From the NCBI GenBank assembly GCA_019634925.1, contig JAHCAL010000003.1, forward strand, positions 434,001-498,000: 64,000 nucleotides of DNA, given 5' to 3'. The notes below the pieces were generated by a model. It saw only the letters and a program-made list of their open reading frames with translations, did not search any database and had not been told where the DNA came from. The DNA comes from Pseudomonadales bacterium. Its GTDB lineage: Bacteria > Pseudomonadota > Gammaproteobacteria > Pseudomonadales > Azotimanducaceae. The stretch's first letter is position 1. Every line of letters starts with the position of its first letter. Positions 29,727 to 38,626 of this stretch are shown here, piece after piece. A program made the translations under genes and the position numbers.

Positions 29727-30229
29727 TGGCAGACAGCGGAAACGTCCGGGTCGGAATCATCATGGGCAGCGACTCGGACCTCCCGGTCATGGAGGGCGCG
29801 GCCGGCATCCTGGCGGAACTCGGCGTGGCGTACGAACTGACGGTGGTCAGCGCCCACCGCACGCCGGACCGGATGTACACGTATGCGCGCGAGGCCGAGG
29901 CGCGCGGACTCGAGGTGATCATCGCGGGCGCAGGCGGCGCGGCGCACCTGCCCGGCATGGTGGCCTCGCTCACGGTGCTGCCGGTGGTCGGCGTGCCCAT
30001 CAGCGCGACCAAGCTGGCCGGTCAGGACGCGCTGCTCTCGATCGTGCAGATGCCGGCCGGAATCCCGGTCGCGACCGTTGCGATCGACAATGCGACCAAC
30101 GCCGGCCTGCTCGCGGCACGCATCATCGGGACTCACGATCCCGCGTTGCGTGCGCGCCTGCACGCCTACCGGGCGGGCCTCGAGCAGAAGGTGCTCGCCA
30201 AGGCGGACGCCGTGGGGCGGACGGGCTGA
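29717..30229 (+). CDS. purE: N5-carboxyaminoimidazole ribonucleotide mutase
   Basis: A 170-residue class I PurE with [23 protein letters not shown] (catalytic His) and [13 protein letters not shown]. Converts N5-CAIR to CAIR. The ATG at 29717 overlaps purK by 10 bases; a second ATG at 29726 forms a TGATG junction with the purK stop and is equally credible. The usual bacterial order is purE-purK; here it is reversed. Confidence 0.96.
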   Translation: MWLMADSGNVRVGIIMGSDSDLPVMEGAAGILAELGVAYELTVVSAHRTPDRMYTYAREAEARGLEVIIAGAGGAAHLPGMVASLTVLPVVGVPISATKLAGQDALLSIVQMPAGIPVATVAIDNATNAGLLAARIIGTHDPALRARLHAYRAGLEQKVLAKADAVGRTG

Positions 30230-30235
30230 GCCATC

Positions 30236-31240
30236 TTGGAATCGCTGTTCCTCGTCAATCTCACGTCGCCGCCGCTGCTGTTCTTTTTCCTCGGCGCGGC
30301 CGCCGCGCTGGTGCGCTCGGACCTCGAGATACCGGCCCCGGTCGCGAAGTTCCTGTCGCTGTACCTGCTGTTCGCCATCGGCTTCAAGGGCGGCGTGGCG
30401 CTATCCGGCGACGCGCTCGACGGGCGTGCCTGGGCGGGGCTCCTGGCTGCGCTAGGACTCGCGGCGGCCGTGCCGCTGTACGCATTCGCGATCCTCAAAC
30501 GCCGCCTCGGCATCGCGGATGCCGCCGCACTCGCCGCAACCTACGGCTCGATCAGCGCGGTGACCTTCGTCACTGCGACCAGCTACCTGGACGGCGCCGG
30601 TATCGCGTGGGGCGGACACCTGGTCGCCGCGATGGCGCTCATGGAGTCGCCGGCGATCATCATCGGCATCCTGCTGTACCGCCTGTACGGCGAGCGCGGT
30701 CCCGGCGAGCAGGCGGGCATCGACTGGCGCGAACTCGGCCGTGAGTCGTGTCTCAACGGGTCGGTGTTCCTGATCGTCGGCAGCATGCTGATCGGCTGGA
30801 TCACCGGGCAACGCGGCATGACCGCGCTCGCGCCGTTCGTGGGCGAGCTCTTCACCGGCATGCTGTGCCTGTTCCTGCTCGACATGGGCATCGTGGCGGC
30901 GCGGCGCCTGCGTGACATGCGGCTCGGGCGGATGGGGCTCGGGGAAGGGGCGGGCATCCCGTTCCTGTTCGGCTTCGCGATCCTGTTCCCGCTGTTCAAT
31001 GCCGTGGTCGCGGGCAGCATCGCGACCCTGCTCGGTCTGCCGGAAGGGGATGCCCTGCTCCTGACCGTGCTCGGTGCGAGCGCGTCGTACATCGCGGTGC
31101 CCGCGGCACTGCGGCTCGCGCTGCCCGAGGCGAATCCGAGCCTGTACCTGCCGATGTCGCTCGCGGTCACGTTTCCGTTCAACCTCCTGGTGGGGATTCC
31201 GCTCTACCACCAGGTGCTGAGGTGGCTGGTATCGTCATGA
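30236..31240 (+). CDS. sbtA: SbtA-type sodium-dependent bicarbonate transporter
   Basis: A 334-residue membrane protein of the SBT (DUF897) family with about ten hydrophobic segments in two inverted halves (SPPLLFFFLGAAAAL at the N terminus; GASASYIAVPAALRLALPEA near the C terminus, a typical family block). In cyanobacteria SbtA takes up HCO3- with Na+. The start is TTG, 6 bases after purE. It is coupled by ATGA to a PII-like gene, the SbtA-SbtB arrangement. Confidence 0.9.
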   Translation: MESLFLVNLTSPPLLFFFLGAAAALVRSDLEIPAPVAKFLSLYLLFAIGFKGGVALSGDALDGRAWAGLLAALGLAAAVPLYAFAILKRRLGIADAAALAATYGSISAVTFVTATSYLDGAGIAWGGHLVAAMALMESPAIIIGILLYRLYGERGPGEQAGIDWRELGRESCLNGSVFLIVGSMLIGWITGQRGMTALAPFVGELFTGMLCLFLLDMGIVAARRLRDMRLGRMGLGEGAGIPFLFGFAILFPLFNAVVAGSIATLLGLPEGDALLLTVLGASASYIAVPAALRLALPEANPSLYLPMSLAVTFPFNLLVGIPLYHQVLRWLVSS

Positions 31241-31533
31241 AACCCTGCAAACGGATCGAAATCGTCATCGAGCAGCCGCTGGCGCGGCGCCTGGCCGATC
31301 GCCTCGACGAACTCGGCGCGCCAGGCTACACGATGATCCCGAACACCAGCGGCCGCGGTGACCGCGGCCTCAGGCGCGGCGACGAGCTGACCGATACCTT
31401 CACCAACTGTGTGTTCATCGTCGCGTGCGACGACGAGGCGACCGTCGCGCGGATCGTCGAGGGTGTGCGCGCGCTCATCGCGCGGTCCGGCGGCGTCTGC
31501 CTGGTCTCCGACTCGATGTGGGTCCGGCACTAG
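31237..31533 (+). CDS. sbtB: PII-like signalling protein SbtB
   Basis: A 98-residue PII-fold protein (KRIEIVIEQPLARRLADRL first strand and helix; GYTMIPNTSGRGDRG leading into the T-loop; NCVFIVACDD). SbtB trimers bind adenine nucleotides and gate SbtA. The canonical C-terminal CGPxGC redox loop of some cyanobacterial SbtB proteins is absent; the protein ends VCLVSDSMWVRH. Its ATG overlaps the sbtA stop. Confidence 0.88.
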   Translation: MKPCKRIEIVIEQPLARRLADRLDELGAPGYTMIPNTSGRGDRGLRRGDELTDTFTNCVFIVACDDEATVARIVEGVRALIARSGGVCLVSDSMWVRH

Positions 31534-31661
31534 CCCGCAGCCGGCAATCGGTGGCGGATTCCGGCTAGACAGGCCGGTACCGGCGGGCGCCATTGACCCG
31601 CGGGGTGGGGATCTGCGACGCTCCCGGGCTGCCATGTGGTGACCAATCGGGGAGGGACCCA

Positions 31662-32540
31662 ATGAGCCAAGCCACCGAACACGCCGGCACCGACTTCGCG
31701 ACGGTCCGTTACACCCTGCCGGATCCCCGCATCGCCAGGATCCTCTTGAACCGCCCCGAAAAAGCCAACGCGCAGAACATGCAGATGCTCTACGAGCTCA
31801 ATGCCGCACTCGACCGTGCTTCGCGTGACGACGAGGTCCGGGTGATCGTGATCGCCGCCGAGGGCAAGCACTTCTCCTCCGGGCACGATCTCGCGGCCAG
31901 CGGTGACTGGTCGCTCGCGGACGTCGGCATCGGCACCTGGGGCGGATTCCGCCAGCCGGGCATGGAAGGCCACTGGGGCCGCGAGGAAGAGGCGTATTTC
32001 GGGCTGTGCTGGCGCTGGCGCAACATCCCGAAGCCGACCATTGCCGAAGTGCAGGGCAAGGTGATCGCCGGCGGGCTCATGCTGGTCTGGCCGTTCGACA
32101 TCGTCGTGGCGAGCGAAGACGCCACGTTCCAGGACCCGGTGGTCGCGTTCGGCGCCAATGGCGTCGAGTATTTCGGCCACCCCTGGGAATTCGGGGTGCG
32201 CAAGGCCAAGGAGCTCCTGTTCACCGGGCGCGCCATCACCGCGCGGGTGGCAAAGGAACTCGGCATGGTGAACCGCGTGGTGCCGCGCGAACGGCTCGCG
32301 GAGGAAACGATGGAACTCGCGCGCGAGATTGCCGCGCAACCCCTGATGGGACTCAAGACCGCCAAGGAATCGGTCAACCAGATGCAGAACGAGCAGGGGC
32401 TCTACGCGGCCCTGCGCAGCGCCATGGGCATGCAGCAACTCGCCCACGCGCACAACTACGTCGTGCACAAGATGGCGGTCGATCCGGCGGGCGCGAACCT
32501 GGTGCGTGAGCTTGCGAAAAAGCCACCGCTCGATGAATGA
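31662..32540 (+). CDS. Enoyl-CoA hydratase/isomerase (crotonase family)
   Basis: A 292-residue crotonase-fold protein. The first oxyanion-hole segment is HFSSGHDL and the second is VIAGGLMLVWPFD. The canonical second-hole GGG is partly changed (AGGLML), and the loop after it is FGANGVEYFGHPWE. It would act on an enoyl- or related acyl-CoA. A GGGGAGGGA site precedes the ATG. The stop overlaps the next gene by 8 bases. Confidence 0.88.
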   Translation: MSQATEHAGTDFATVRYTLPDPRIARILLNRPEKANAQNMQMLYELNAALDRASRDDEVRVIVIAAEGKHFSSGHDLAASGDWSLADVGIGTWGGFRQPGMEGHWGREEEAYFGLCWRWRNIPKPTIAEVQGKVIAGGLMLVWPFDIVVASEDATFQDPVVAFGANGVEYFGHPWEFGVRKAKELLFTGRAITARVAKELGMVNRVVPRERLAEETMELAREIAAQPLMGLKTAKESVNQMQNEQGLYAALRSAMGMQQLAHAHNYVVHKMAVDPAGANLVRELAKKPPLDE

Positions 32541-33651
32541 CCGGACGGATACGATGCCCAATCAGTCGATGAACGAACTCGGCTTCTATACGCTGGCCGG
32601 CGCGCCGCGTTCGCCGCGCGACCTGATCGCTGAGGTGCGCGAGGCGGAGGCCCTCGGCATCGGTGCCTGTTTCATCTCGGAGCGCTTCAACATCAAGGAA
32701 GCTGCCACGCTCTCCGGTGCGGTGGGTGCAGTCTCCGAGCGCATCGGCATCGCCACCGCGGCGACCAATCACAATACCCGCCACCCGCTGGTGACCGCCG
32801 CGTACGCGTCCACCATGCACCACCTCACCGACGGGCGGTTCTCGCTCGGGCTCGGTCGTGGTATCGACGGTCTGTTCGATGCGCTCGGCCTGCCGCGGAT
32901 CAGGACCGCTGCGCTCGAGGACTTCGTCGGCCTCATGCGGCGCCTCTGGCGCGGCGAGACGGTGCTCGGTCACGACGGCCCCTGCGGTCGGTATCCGTTC
33001 CTGCGGCTCGACCCGGACTTCCGGCTGCACATCCCCATGACCTTCACGGCATTCGGCCCGAACAGTCTGAAGCTCGGCGGCCGTGCGTTCGATGCCGTGG
33101 TACTGCATACGTTCTTCACCGACGAGACGACCGAACGAGCCGTCCGGACGGTCAAGCAAGCGGCCGAACAGGCCGGACGCGACCCTGCCGACGTCCGCGT
33201 CTGGTCGTGCTTCGCGACCATCGGCGATCACCTGCCGTACGACGTAAGGTTGAAGAAGACCGTCGGGCGCATGGCGACTTACCTGCAGGCCTACGGCGAT
33301 CTGATGGTGCGCACCAACGGCTGGGATCCGGCCGTGCTGGCCCGTTTCCGTGCCGACCCGTTCGTGAAGGGTTTTCAGGGCGCGCTCGATCAGAAAGCCA
33401 CGACCGCGGAACTCGAGCGGGTCGCGGCGCTCATTCCCGACGAGTGGCTGGCGCCGGCCGCGACGGGCACGCCAGCGCAGTGCGTGGCGGCGATCCGCCG
33501 GCAGTTCGACCTCGGCTGCGACGGTGTCATCCTGCATGGCGCCGCACCGCAGGACCTCGCGCCGATCGTCGCCGAGTACACACGCACCCGCGATCACGTC
33601 CGCTTCGCCCGGCTGCCTGCCAATCCGGCGCTGGCGTCCGGGCGCGCCTGA
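32533..33651 (+). CDS. LLM-class oxidoreductase, F420-dependent type (1)
   Basis: A 372-residue luciferase-like TIM-barrel protein. The N-terminal block ELGFYTLAGAPRSPRDLI and RFSLGLGRGIDGLFDALG resemble a mycobacterial subgroup annotated as coenzyme F420-dependent (the MSMEG_2249-like group, from memory). Flavin use instead of F420 cannot be excluded. It overlaps the crotonase gene. A second LLM gene lies at 34497, with an SDR between them, suggesting one oxidoreductive pathway. Confidence 0.82.
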   Translation: MNDRTDTMPNQSMNELGFYTLAGAPRSPRDLIAEVREAEALGIGACFISERFNIKEAATLSGAVGAVSERIGIATAATNHNTRHPLVTAAYASTMHHLTDGRFSLGLGRGIDGLFDALGLPRIRTAALEDFVGLMRRLWRGETVLGHDGPCGRYPFLRLDPDFRLHIPMTFTAFGPNSLKLGGRAFDAVVLHTFFTDETTERAVRTVKQAAEQAGRDPADVRVWSCFATIGDHLPYDVRLKKTVGRMATYLQAYGDLMVRTNGWDPAVLARFRADPFVKGFQGALDQKATTAELERVAALIPDEWLAPAATGTPAQCVAAIRRQFDLGCDGVILHGAAPQDLAPIVAEYTRTRDHVRFARLPANPALASGRA

Positions 33652-33692
33652 TCGTTCCGTTCCAACCCGTTCCGCGTTTCCAGGAGACGACC

Positions 33693-34478
33693 GTGAGCCA
33701 ACCCGTCAACGTCAACCAGTATTTCGATCTCGACGGCAAGGTGGCCGTCATCACCGGCGGCAGCCGCGGGCTCGGGCTCTGCATGGCGCACGCGTTCGCT
33801 GCTGCCGGCGCCCGCGTCGTCATCGCGAGCCGCAAGCAGGATGCCTGCGACGAGGCCGCCGCCGCGGTGCAAGCGGCTTCGGGGCAGGCGTGCCTGGGCG
33901 TCGCCTACCACGCCGGCAACTGGGACGACAGCGATCGGCTCGCGGCGCTCGCCTACGAGCGCTTCGGACGCGTCGACGTGCTGGTCAACAACGCCGGCAT
34001 GTCGCCACTGTACGAATCCCTGACCAGCGTCTCCGAGGCGCTCTACGACAAGGTTCTCGATGTGAACCTGCGCGGGCCGTTCCGGCTGTCGTCGCTGATC
34101 GGCGAACGCATGGCGGCAGGCGAGGGTGGCTCGATCATCAACGTGAGCAGTATCGCGGCCGTGCAGCCGACCCCTAACGAACTGCCGTACGGCATGGCCA
34201 AGGCGGGGCTCAACGCCATGACGCTCGGGCTCGCGCGTGCCTATGCGCCGAAGGTGCGGGTCAACTGCATCATGCCGGGTCCGTTCCTCACCGACATCGC
34301 CAAGGCCTGGGACATGGAGGCGTTCAGGAAGCGGGCCCAGCAGACCATTCCCCTGCAGCGCGGCGGCGAGCCGGAGGAAGTCATCGGCGCGGCGTTGTAC
34401 TTCGCGTCGGCAGCGTCGAGCTACACGACCGGGGCGATCCTCAAGATCGACGGCGGTTCCGCGTATCCGGCGGCGTAG
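33693..34478 (+). CDS. Short-chain dehydrogenase/reductase
   Basis: A 261-residue SDR with TGGSRGLG, NNAG, NVSSIAA and YGMAK (Tyr, Lys) motifs and a C-terminal KIDGGSAYPAA. The GTG start has CAGGAGA 7 bases upstream. It lies between two LLM oxidoreductase genes. Probably NAD(P)-dependent oxidation or reduction of a 3-hydroxyacyl or similar substrate. Confidence 0.9.
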   Translation: MSQPVNVNQYFDLDGKVAVITGGSRGLGLCMAHAFAAAGARVVIASRKQDACDEAAAAVQAASGQACLGVAYHAGNWDDSDRLAALAYERFGRVDVLVNNAGMSPLYESLTSVSEALYDKVLDVNLRGPFRLSSLIGERMAAGEGGSIINVSSIAAVQPTPNELPYGMAKAGLNAMTLGLARAYAPKVRVNCIMPGPFLTDIAKAWDMEAFRKRAQQTIPLQRGGEPEEVIGAALYFASAASSYTTGAILKIDGGSAYPAA

Positions 34479-34496
34479 CAGCACTGGAGGGAGACG

Positions 34497-35537
34497 ATGA
34501 AACTGGGGCTCATGCTGGGTTATTCCGGCGCAGACCTGCGCATCCCGATCGAGCAGGTCAAGCTCGCCGAGCGGCTGGGTTACGACTCGGTGTGGACGGC
34601 CGAGGCCTATGGCTCCGACGCGATCACGCCGCTCGCCTTCATCGCCGCGCACACCGAGCGGATCCGGCTCGGGACCGCGGTGATCCAGCTCGCCGGGCGG
34701 ACCCCGGCGAATGCCGCCATGGCCATGGCGACGCTCGACAAGCTCGCCGGCGGCAACCGCGCAATCTGCGGCATCGGCGTGTCCGGCCCGCAGATCGTGG
34801 AAGGCTGGTACGGCCAGCCGTGGGGCCGGCCGTACTACCGCATGCGCGACTACGTCGCGATCATGAAGAAGATCCTCGCGCGTGAAGCGCCCGTTGCGCA
34901 CGAAGGCGAAGAGATCAGCCTGCCTTACGCGGGTCCCGGCGCGCTCGGGATCGGCAAACCGCTGAAGTCGATCCTGCACATGAACCCGAACCTGCCGATC
35001 TGGCTCGGTACGGGCATGGAAGCGACGGTTCGGCTGACGGCCGAGATTGCCGACGGCTGGCTGCCACTCGGTTACGTGCCGGAATCCGCGCATCTCTACG
35101 AGCGCTGGATCGACGAAGGGCTCGCCCGGGCCGGCAAGCGGCGTGATCAGTTCGAGATCCAGAGCATGACCCAGGTGCAGGTCACCGACGACGTGCAGCC
35201 CGCGCTCGACCGGCTGAAGCCCGGGATCGCCCTGTACGTCGGCGGCATGGGCCACAAGAGCAAGAACTTCCACAAGGAGATGATGATCCGGCGCGGCTTC
35301 GGCGACGCTGCGGAACGCATCCAGGAGCTCTATCTCGCCGGGCGCAAGGCCGAGGCCATCGCCGCGGTGCCGGACGAGTTCGTCGATCAAGGCGCGCTCG
35401 TGGGCCCCGAAGCGCGCATCCGCAAGCGTTTTCGCGCATGGGAGGATTGTCCGGTGACGGGTCTCACGATCTCCGGCGACGAGCGCGCGATCCGCTTCAT
35501 GGCCGAGTGCGCGCGGCTGAACTCGCCTGCGGACTGA
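34497..35537 (+). CDS. LLM-class oxidoreductase, F420-dependent type (2)
   Basis: A 346-residue luciferase-like monooxygenase-fold protein: MKLGLMLGYSG start, YDSVWTAEAYGSDAITPLA, ERIRLGTAVIQLAGRTPANAAM and LPIWLGTGM. The pattern matches a family of F420-dependent LLM enzymes known mainly from actinobacteria (Rv3520c-like, from memory). A GGAGGGAGA site precedes the ATG. The substrate is unknown. Confidence 0.84.
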   Translation: MKLGLMLGYSGADLRIPIEQVKLAERLGYDSVWTAEAYGSDAITPLAFIAAHTERIRLGTAVIQLAGRTPANAAMAMATLDKLAGGNRAICGIGVSGPQIVEGWYGQPWGRPYYRMRDYVAIMKKILAREAPVAHEGEEISLPYAGPGALGIGKPLKSILHMNPNLPIWLGTGMEATVRLTAEIADGWLPLGYVPESAHLYERWIDEGLARAGKRRDQFEIQSMTQVQVTDDVQPALDRLKPGIALYVGGMGHKSKNFHKEMMIRRGFGDAAERIQELYLAGRKAEAIAAVPDEFVDQGALVGPEARIRKRFRAWEDCPVTGLTISGDERAIRFMAECARLNSPAD

Positions 35538-35541
35538 CCGC

Positions 35542-36150
35542 ATGGATTGCTTGTCTGCCACCCGGATCGGACGGATCTGCCGCGCGATCCCGATGGCGGC
35601 CGTGCTGGTGATACTGACCGGGTGTGTGATCGGCAGGGCAACGCACGAGCCGATCGTCGCGGGCGCCGACGCGGTCGCCGTGACAGCGTTCATGGACGCC
35701 CACGCGGAGGCGCTGCGCGAACGTCTGGCCGAAACCGATGCAACGGTCGACCGGGAGCGGGACGACATCATCCTGACGATGCCGGGTCAGCTCGCCTTCG
35801 AACCGGACCGCGCGGATATCGAGCCGGCGTTCGACGTCGTGCTCGAAGCCGTGGCTGCGGTTCTCACCGCATATGTGGATACACAGGTCGAGGTCGGCGG
35901 CTACACGGATACCAGTGGGTCGATGGTGCGCAACATGGAACTCTCGCTCGAGCGTGCCGAGGCCGTCGCCCAGCGGCTGGTGGAACTGGGTGTTGCGGCA
36001 GCGCGAATCTCTGCGAAGGGCCACGGGCCCCTGGACCCCGTCGCCGACAATGAAACCGAAGCGGGTCGTCGGCTGAACCGGCGTGTGGCGCTGACGATTC
36101 GGCCGCTCAGGCGAGATCGTCCGTCCACAACTCTGCAAGAAAGTGGATGA
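35542..36150 (+). CDS. OmpA-family peptidoglycan-binding lipoprotein
   Basis: A 202-residue protein with an arginine-rich n-region and a lipobox LTGC (Cys about residue 28). Residues about 95-195 form an OmpA C-like domain with VGGYTDTSG, the LSLERAEAVAQRL helix and GRRLNRRVAL, which carries the Arg that contacts diaminopimelate. It is likely anchored in the outer membrane and bound to peptidoglycan. It starts 4 bases after the LLM gene, without its own ribosome site. Confidence 0.88.
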   Translation: MDCLSATRIGRICRAIPMAAVLVILTGCVIGRATHEPIVAGADAVAVTAFMDAHAEALRERLAETDATVDRERDDIILTMPGQLAFEPDRADIEPAFDVVLEAVAAVLTAYVDTQVEVGGYTDTSGSMVRNMELSLERAEAVAQRLVELGVAAARISAKGHGPLDPVADNETEAGRRLNRRVALTIRPLRRDRPSTTLQESG

Positions 36151-36249
36151 CGGGCAGGATATCGATGCCGTCGACTGTGCGCCTCGGCTTGTCCTCGAGG
36201 CAGAACGCACGCCGCGTCGAAACACCCCCTGATGACGGAGACCTCCAGC

Positions 36250-37530
36250 ATGTCGATCGAATCTCTGCTCGTGCGGCGCCAGCGCGTGCTCGGCAAGGGC
36301 ATGGCGCTCTTCTACGACGAACCGCTGCACATCGTACGCGGGGAAGGTACGTATCTGTTCGACGTGGCGGGACGCCGTTACGTCGACATGTACAACAACG
36401 TACCGTGCGTGGGGCATGGCAACCCGGCGGTGGTCGAGGCGATGGCCAGGCAGCAGGCGACCCTCAACGTGCACAGCCGTTATCTGCACGAGGGCATCGT
36501 CGAGTACGCGGAGCGCCTGGTGGCGCTCCACGGAACCGGGATCGAATCGATCGTCTTCAGCTGCTCCGGCACCGAGGCAAACGAAGTCGCGGTACACATG
36601 GCGCGCATCGTCAGCGGACGGCGCGGCATCGTCTTCAGCAACGGCACCTATCACGGCAACAGTGAAGCGATCGGCATGCTGACCGGCGAAGGCCGCCGTC
36701 ATGCCACCAGCCCGGAGATCGCCGCGTTCCCGTTTCCCGACCGGTATCGACCGCTCGAAGCGGGCCTGGACGACGCGGCCCTCTGCGCGCGGTACGTCGA
36801 GCGGGTGGAAGCGGCGATCGGGCAGCTCGAGTCGACCGGTGCCGGCGTGGCGTGCCTGATCGTCTGCTCGATCTTCGCGAACGAAGGCCTGCCGGACATT
36901 CCGGCCGGCTTCATGGCCGCCGCGGCCGAGCGGGTCCGGGCAGCGGGCGGGCTGGTGATCGCCGACGAGGTGCAGGCCGGCTACTGCCGCACCGGCCGCT
37001 GGTGGGGCTACCAGACGACCGGGTTCACCCCGGACATCGTGGTCACCGGGAAGCCCATGGGCAACGGGCTGCCGCTCGCAGCAACCGCCGCCAGCCGGGC
37101 GATCGTGGAGCGTTTCCGGGCAGCGACCGGTTACTTCAACACCTTCGCCGCGTCACCGCTGCAGGCCGCCGTCGGCAATGCGGTACTCGACGAGATCGAG
37201 CGGCTCGACCTGCGTCGTCATGCGGAGCAGGTCGGGTCGTTCCTGAAGGCAGCGCTCGTCGAACGTGCGCCGCGCTACGACTTCATCGGTGACGTGAGGG
37301 GTCGCGGACTCTTCATCGGCATCGAGATGGTCCGCAGCAAGGCGGGCCGGGAGCCGGACGTCGCGCGTGCGCGCGAGATCGCCAACCGCCTGAAGGCGCG
37401 CGGATTCCTGACCAGCAACGCGGGCGCGCGCGGCAACGTCCTGAAGATCCGTCCGCCGCTGGTGTTCGGCCGGGCTGACGGCGAGCAGTTTCTCGAGGCT
37501 TTCGATGCCACCTTGGCGAGTGTCGGGTGA
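36250..37530 (+). CDS. Class III PLP aminotransferase/phospho-lyase family protein
   Basis: A 426-residue fold-type I PLP enzyme. The PLP lysine lies in VTGKPMGNG, and the upstream segments ADEVQAGYCRTG and SCSGTEANEVAVHMAR are intact. The subgroup with a short N terminus (LVRRQRVLGKGMALFYDEPL) resembles AGXT2L-type enzymes, some of which are O-phosphoethanolamine or 5-phosphohydroxylysine phospho-lyases. The next gene is a small-molecule kinase with overlapping start, which favours that role. ATG at 36250 has GGAG 10 bases upstream; ATG at 36232 is possible. Confidence 0.85.
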   Translation: MSIESLLVRRQRVLGKGMALFYDEPLHIVRGEGTYLFDVAGRRYVDMYNNVPCVGHGNPAVVEAMARQQATLNVHSRYLHEGIVEYAERLVALHGTGIESIVFSCSGTEANEVAVHMARIVSGRRGIVFSNGTYHGNSEAIGMLTGEGRRHATSPEIAAFPFPDRYRPLEAGLDDAALCARYVERVEAAIGQLESTGAGVACLIVCSIFANEGLPDIPAGFMAAAAERVRAAGGLVIADEVQAGYCRTGRWWGYQTTGFTPDIVVTGKPMGNGLPLAATAASRAIVERFRAATGYFNTFAASPLQAAVGNAVLDEIERLDLRRHAEQVGSFLKAALVERAPRYDFIGDVRGRGLFIGIEMVRSKAGREPDVARAREIANRLKARGFLTSNAGARGNVLKIRPPLVFGRADGEQFLEAFDATLASVG

Positions 37531-38531
37531 CCGACCGCGGGCTCGAGGCGATCTATGCGCCTGCTGTCGAGGACGCGCTTGCCGCATTTCCCGTCCCGGT
37601 AAGTGTGGTCGAACTGATCAACGTATCCGAGAACGTGACCTGGCGTGTGACGGACACCAATGGCAGCCGGTTCGTGCTGCGCCTGCATCGCCCGGGATAC
37701 CACTCGCTGGAAGAATTGATCGCCGAACGTGCCTGGATCCGCGGCCTCGATGCGGCGGGGATCCGGGTGCCACGCGCCGTGCTGACCACGACCGGTGCGG
37801 AGTATGCGACGGTGTACGTGGCTGCGACCGGCGAACACCGCCATGCGGGTCTCGCCCGTTGGGCCGAAGGCGAAGTGCTCGGGCGGCTGCTGGATCCCGA
37901 CGCCGGCACTGCTGCTGATCGAGCGCGCGTCGAAGACTGGTTCGTGCAGCTGGGTGAATTGATCGCCGCGCTCCACAACCAGGCGAGCAGCTGGCCGGTA
38001 CCCGAAGGATTTCGACGGCATTCGCTGGATGCAGAAGGGCTGATGGGTCGGGAACCGTTCTGGGGCCGATTCTGGGAATACCCGGCGCTGACGGAAACCC
38101 AGGGCGCACTCCTGGCTCGCGTGCGCGGTCGCCTGCACGCATGGCTCGATGCGCTGCCCCGCACCCCGGAGACCTGGAGCCTGATTCATGCCGATCTGCA
38201 TGCATACAACCTGCTGGTGCACGAACAGGCGCTCGCAGTGATCGACTTCGACGATACCGGTTTCGGCTGGCATCAGTACGATCTCGCCGTAGCATTGCGG
38301 CATTACCAGGGCGAGCCATCGTTCGGGTACCTGCGGGATGCCCTCTTGCGGGGCTATCGCAGGCGACGTCCGCTGACCGATGCGGTCGCGGCGCAGATCC
38401 CGACGTTCATCCTGGTCCGGCGGCTCGCTTCGGTGGGCTGGCTCATGCAACGGCCGGAACTCGGCGAGGTGCTGGCACCCGACGAGATCGATCGGCTGTG
38501 TCGGGATGTGACGGCCTTCCTCGATTCGTGA
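37527..38531 (+). CDS. Aminoglycoside-phosphotransferase-fold small-molecule kinase
   Basis: A 334-residue protein-kinase-like enzyme: RFVLRLHRPGYHS with the ATP lysine replaced by Arg-Leu-His surroundings typical of homoserine kinase II/SrkA-type proteins, catalytic loop HADLHAYNLL and metal-binding IDFDDTGF. GTG start overlaps the aminotransferase stop (GTGA). Together they resemble the hydroxylysine kinase plus phospho-lyase pair of animals, and bacterial fusions of the two. The substrate is inferred to be an amino alcohol or hydroxy-amino acid. Confidence 0.84.
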   Translation: MTDRGLEAIYAPAVEDALAAFPVPVSVVELINVSENVTWRVTDTNGSRFVLRLHRPGYHSLEELIAERAWIRGLDAAGIRVPRAVLTTTGAEYATVYVAATGEHRHAGLARWAEGEVLGRLLDPDAGTAADRARVEDWFVQLGELIAALHNQASSWPVPEGFRRHSLDAEGLMGREPFWGRFWEYPALTETQGALLARVRGRLHAWLDALPRTPETWSLIHADLHAYNLLVHEQALAVIDFDDTGFGWHQYDLAVALRHYQGEPSFGYLRDALLRGYRRRRPLTDAVAAQIPTFILVRRLASVGWLMQRPELGEVLAPDEIDRLCRDVTAFLDS

Positions 38532-38626
38532 CGCCGTTCTGTAGGCGGGCGGGTGGGCTGCAAGCCGTGGCTCTCGTTGACGGACCCATTCTGCTGGCAT
38601 AGCGTGTAGCAACTCTGCTGTACGTA

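Noticed and set aside
37527..38531. Aminoglycoside phosphotransferase as a resistance enzyme
   Set aside because: The fold is shared by many metabolic kinases, and coupling to a PLP enzyme favours a metabolic role.
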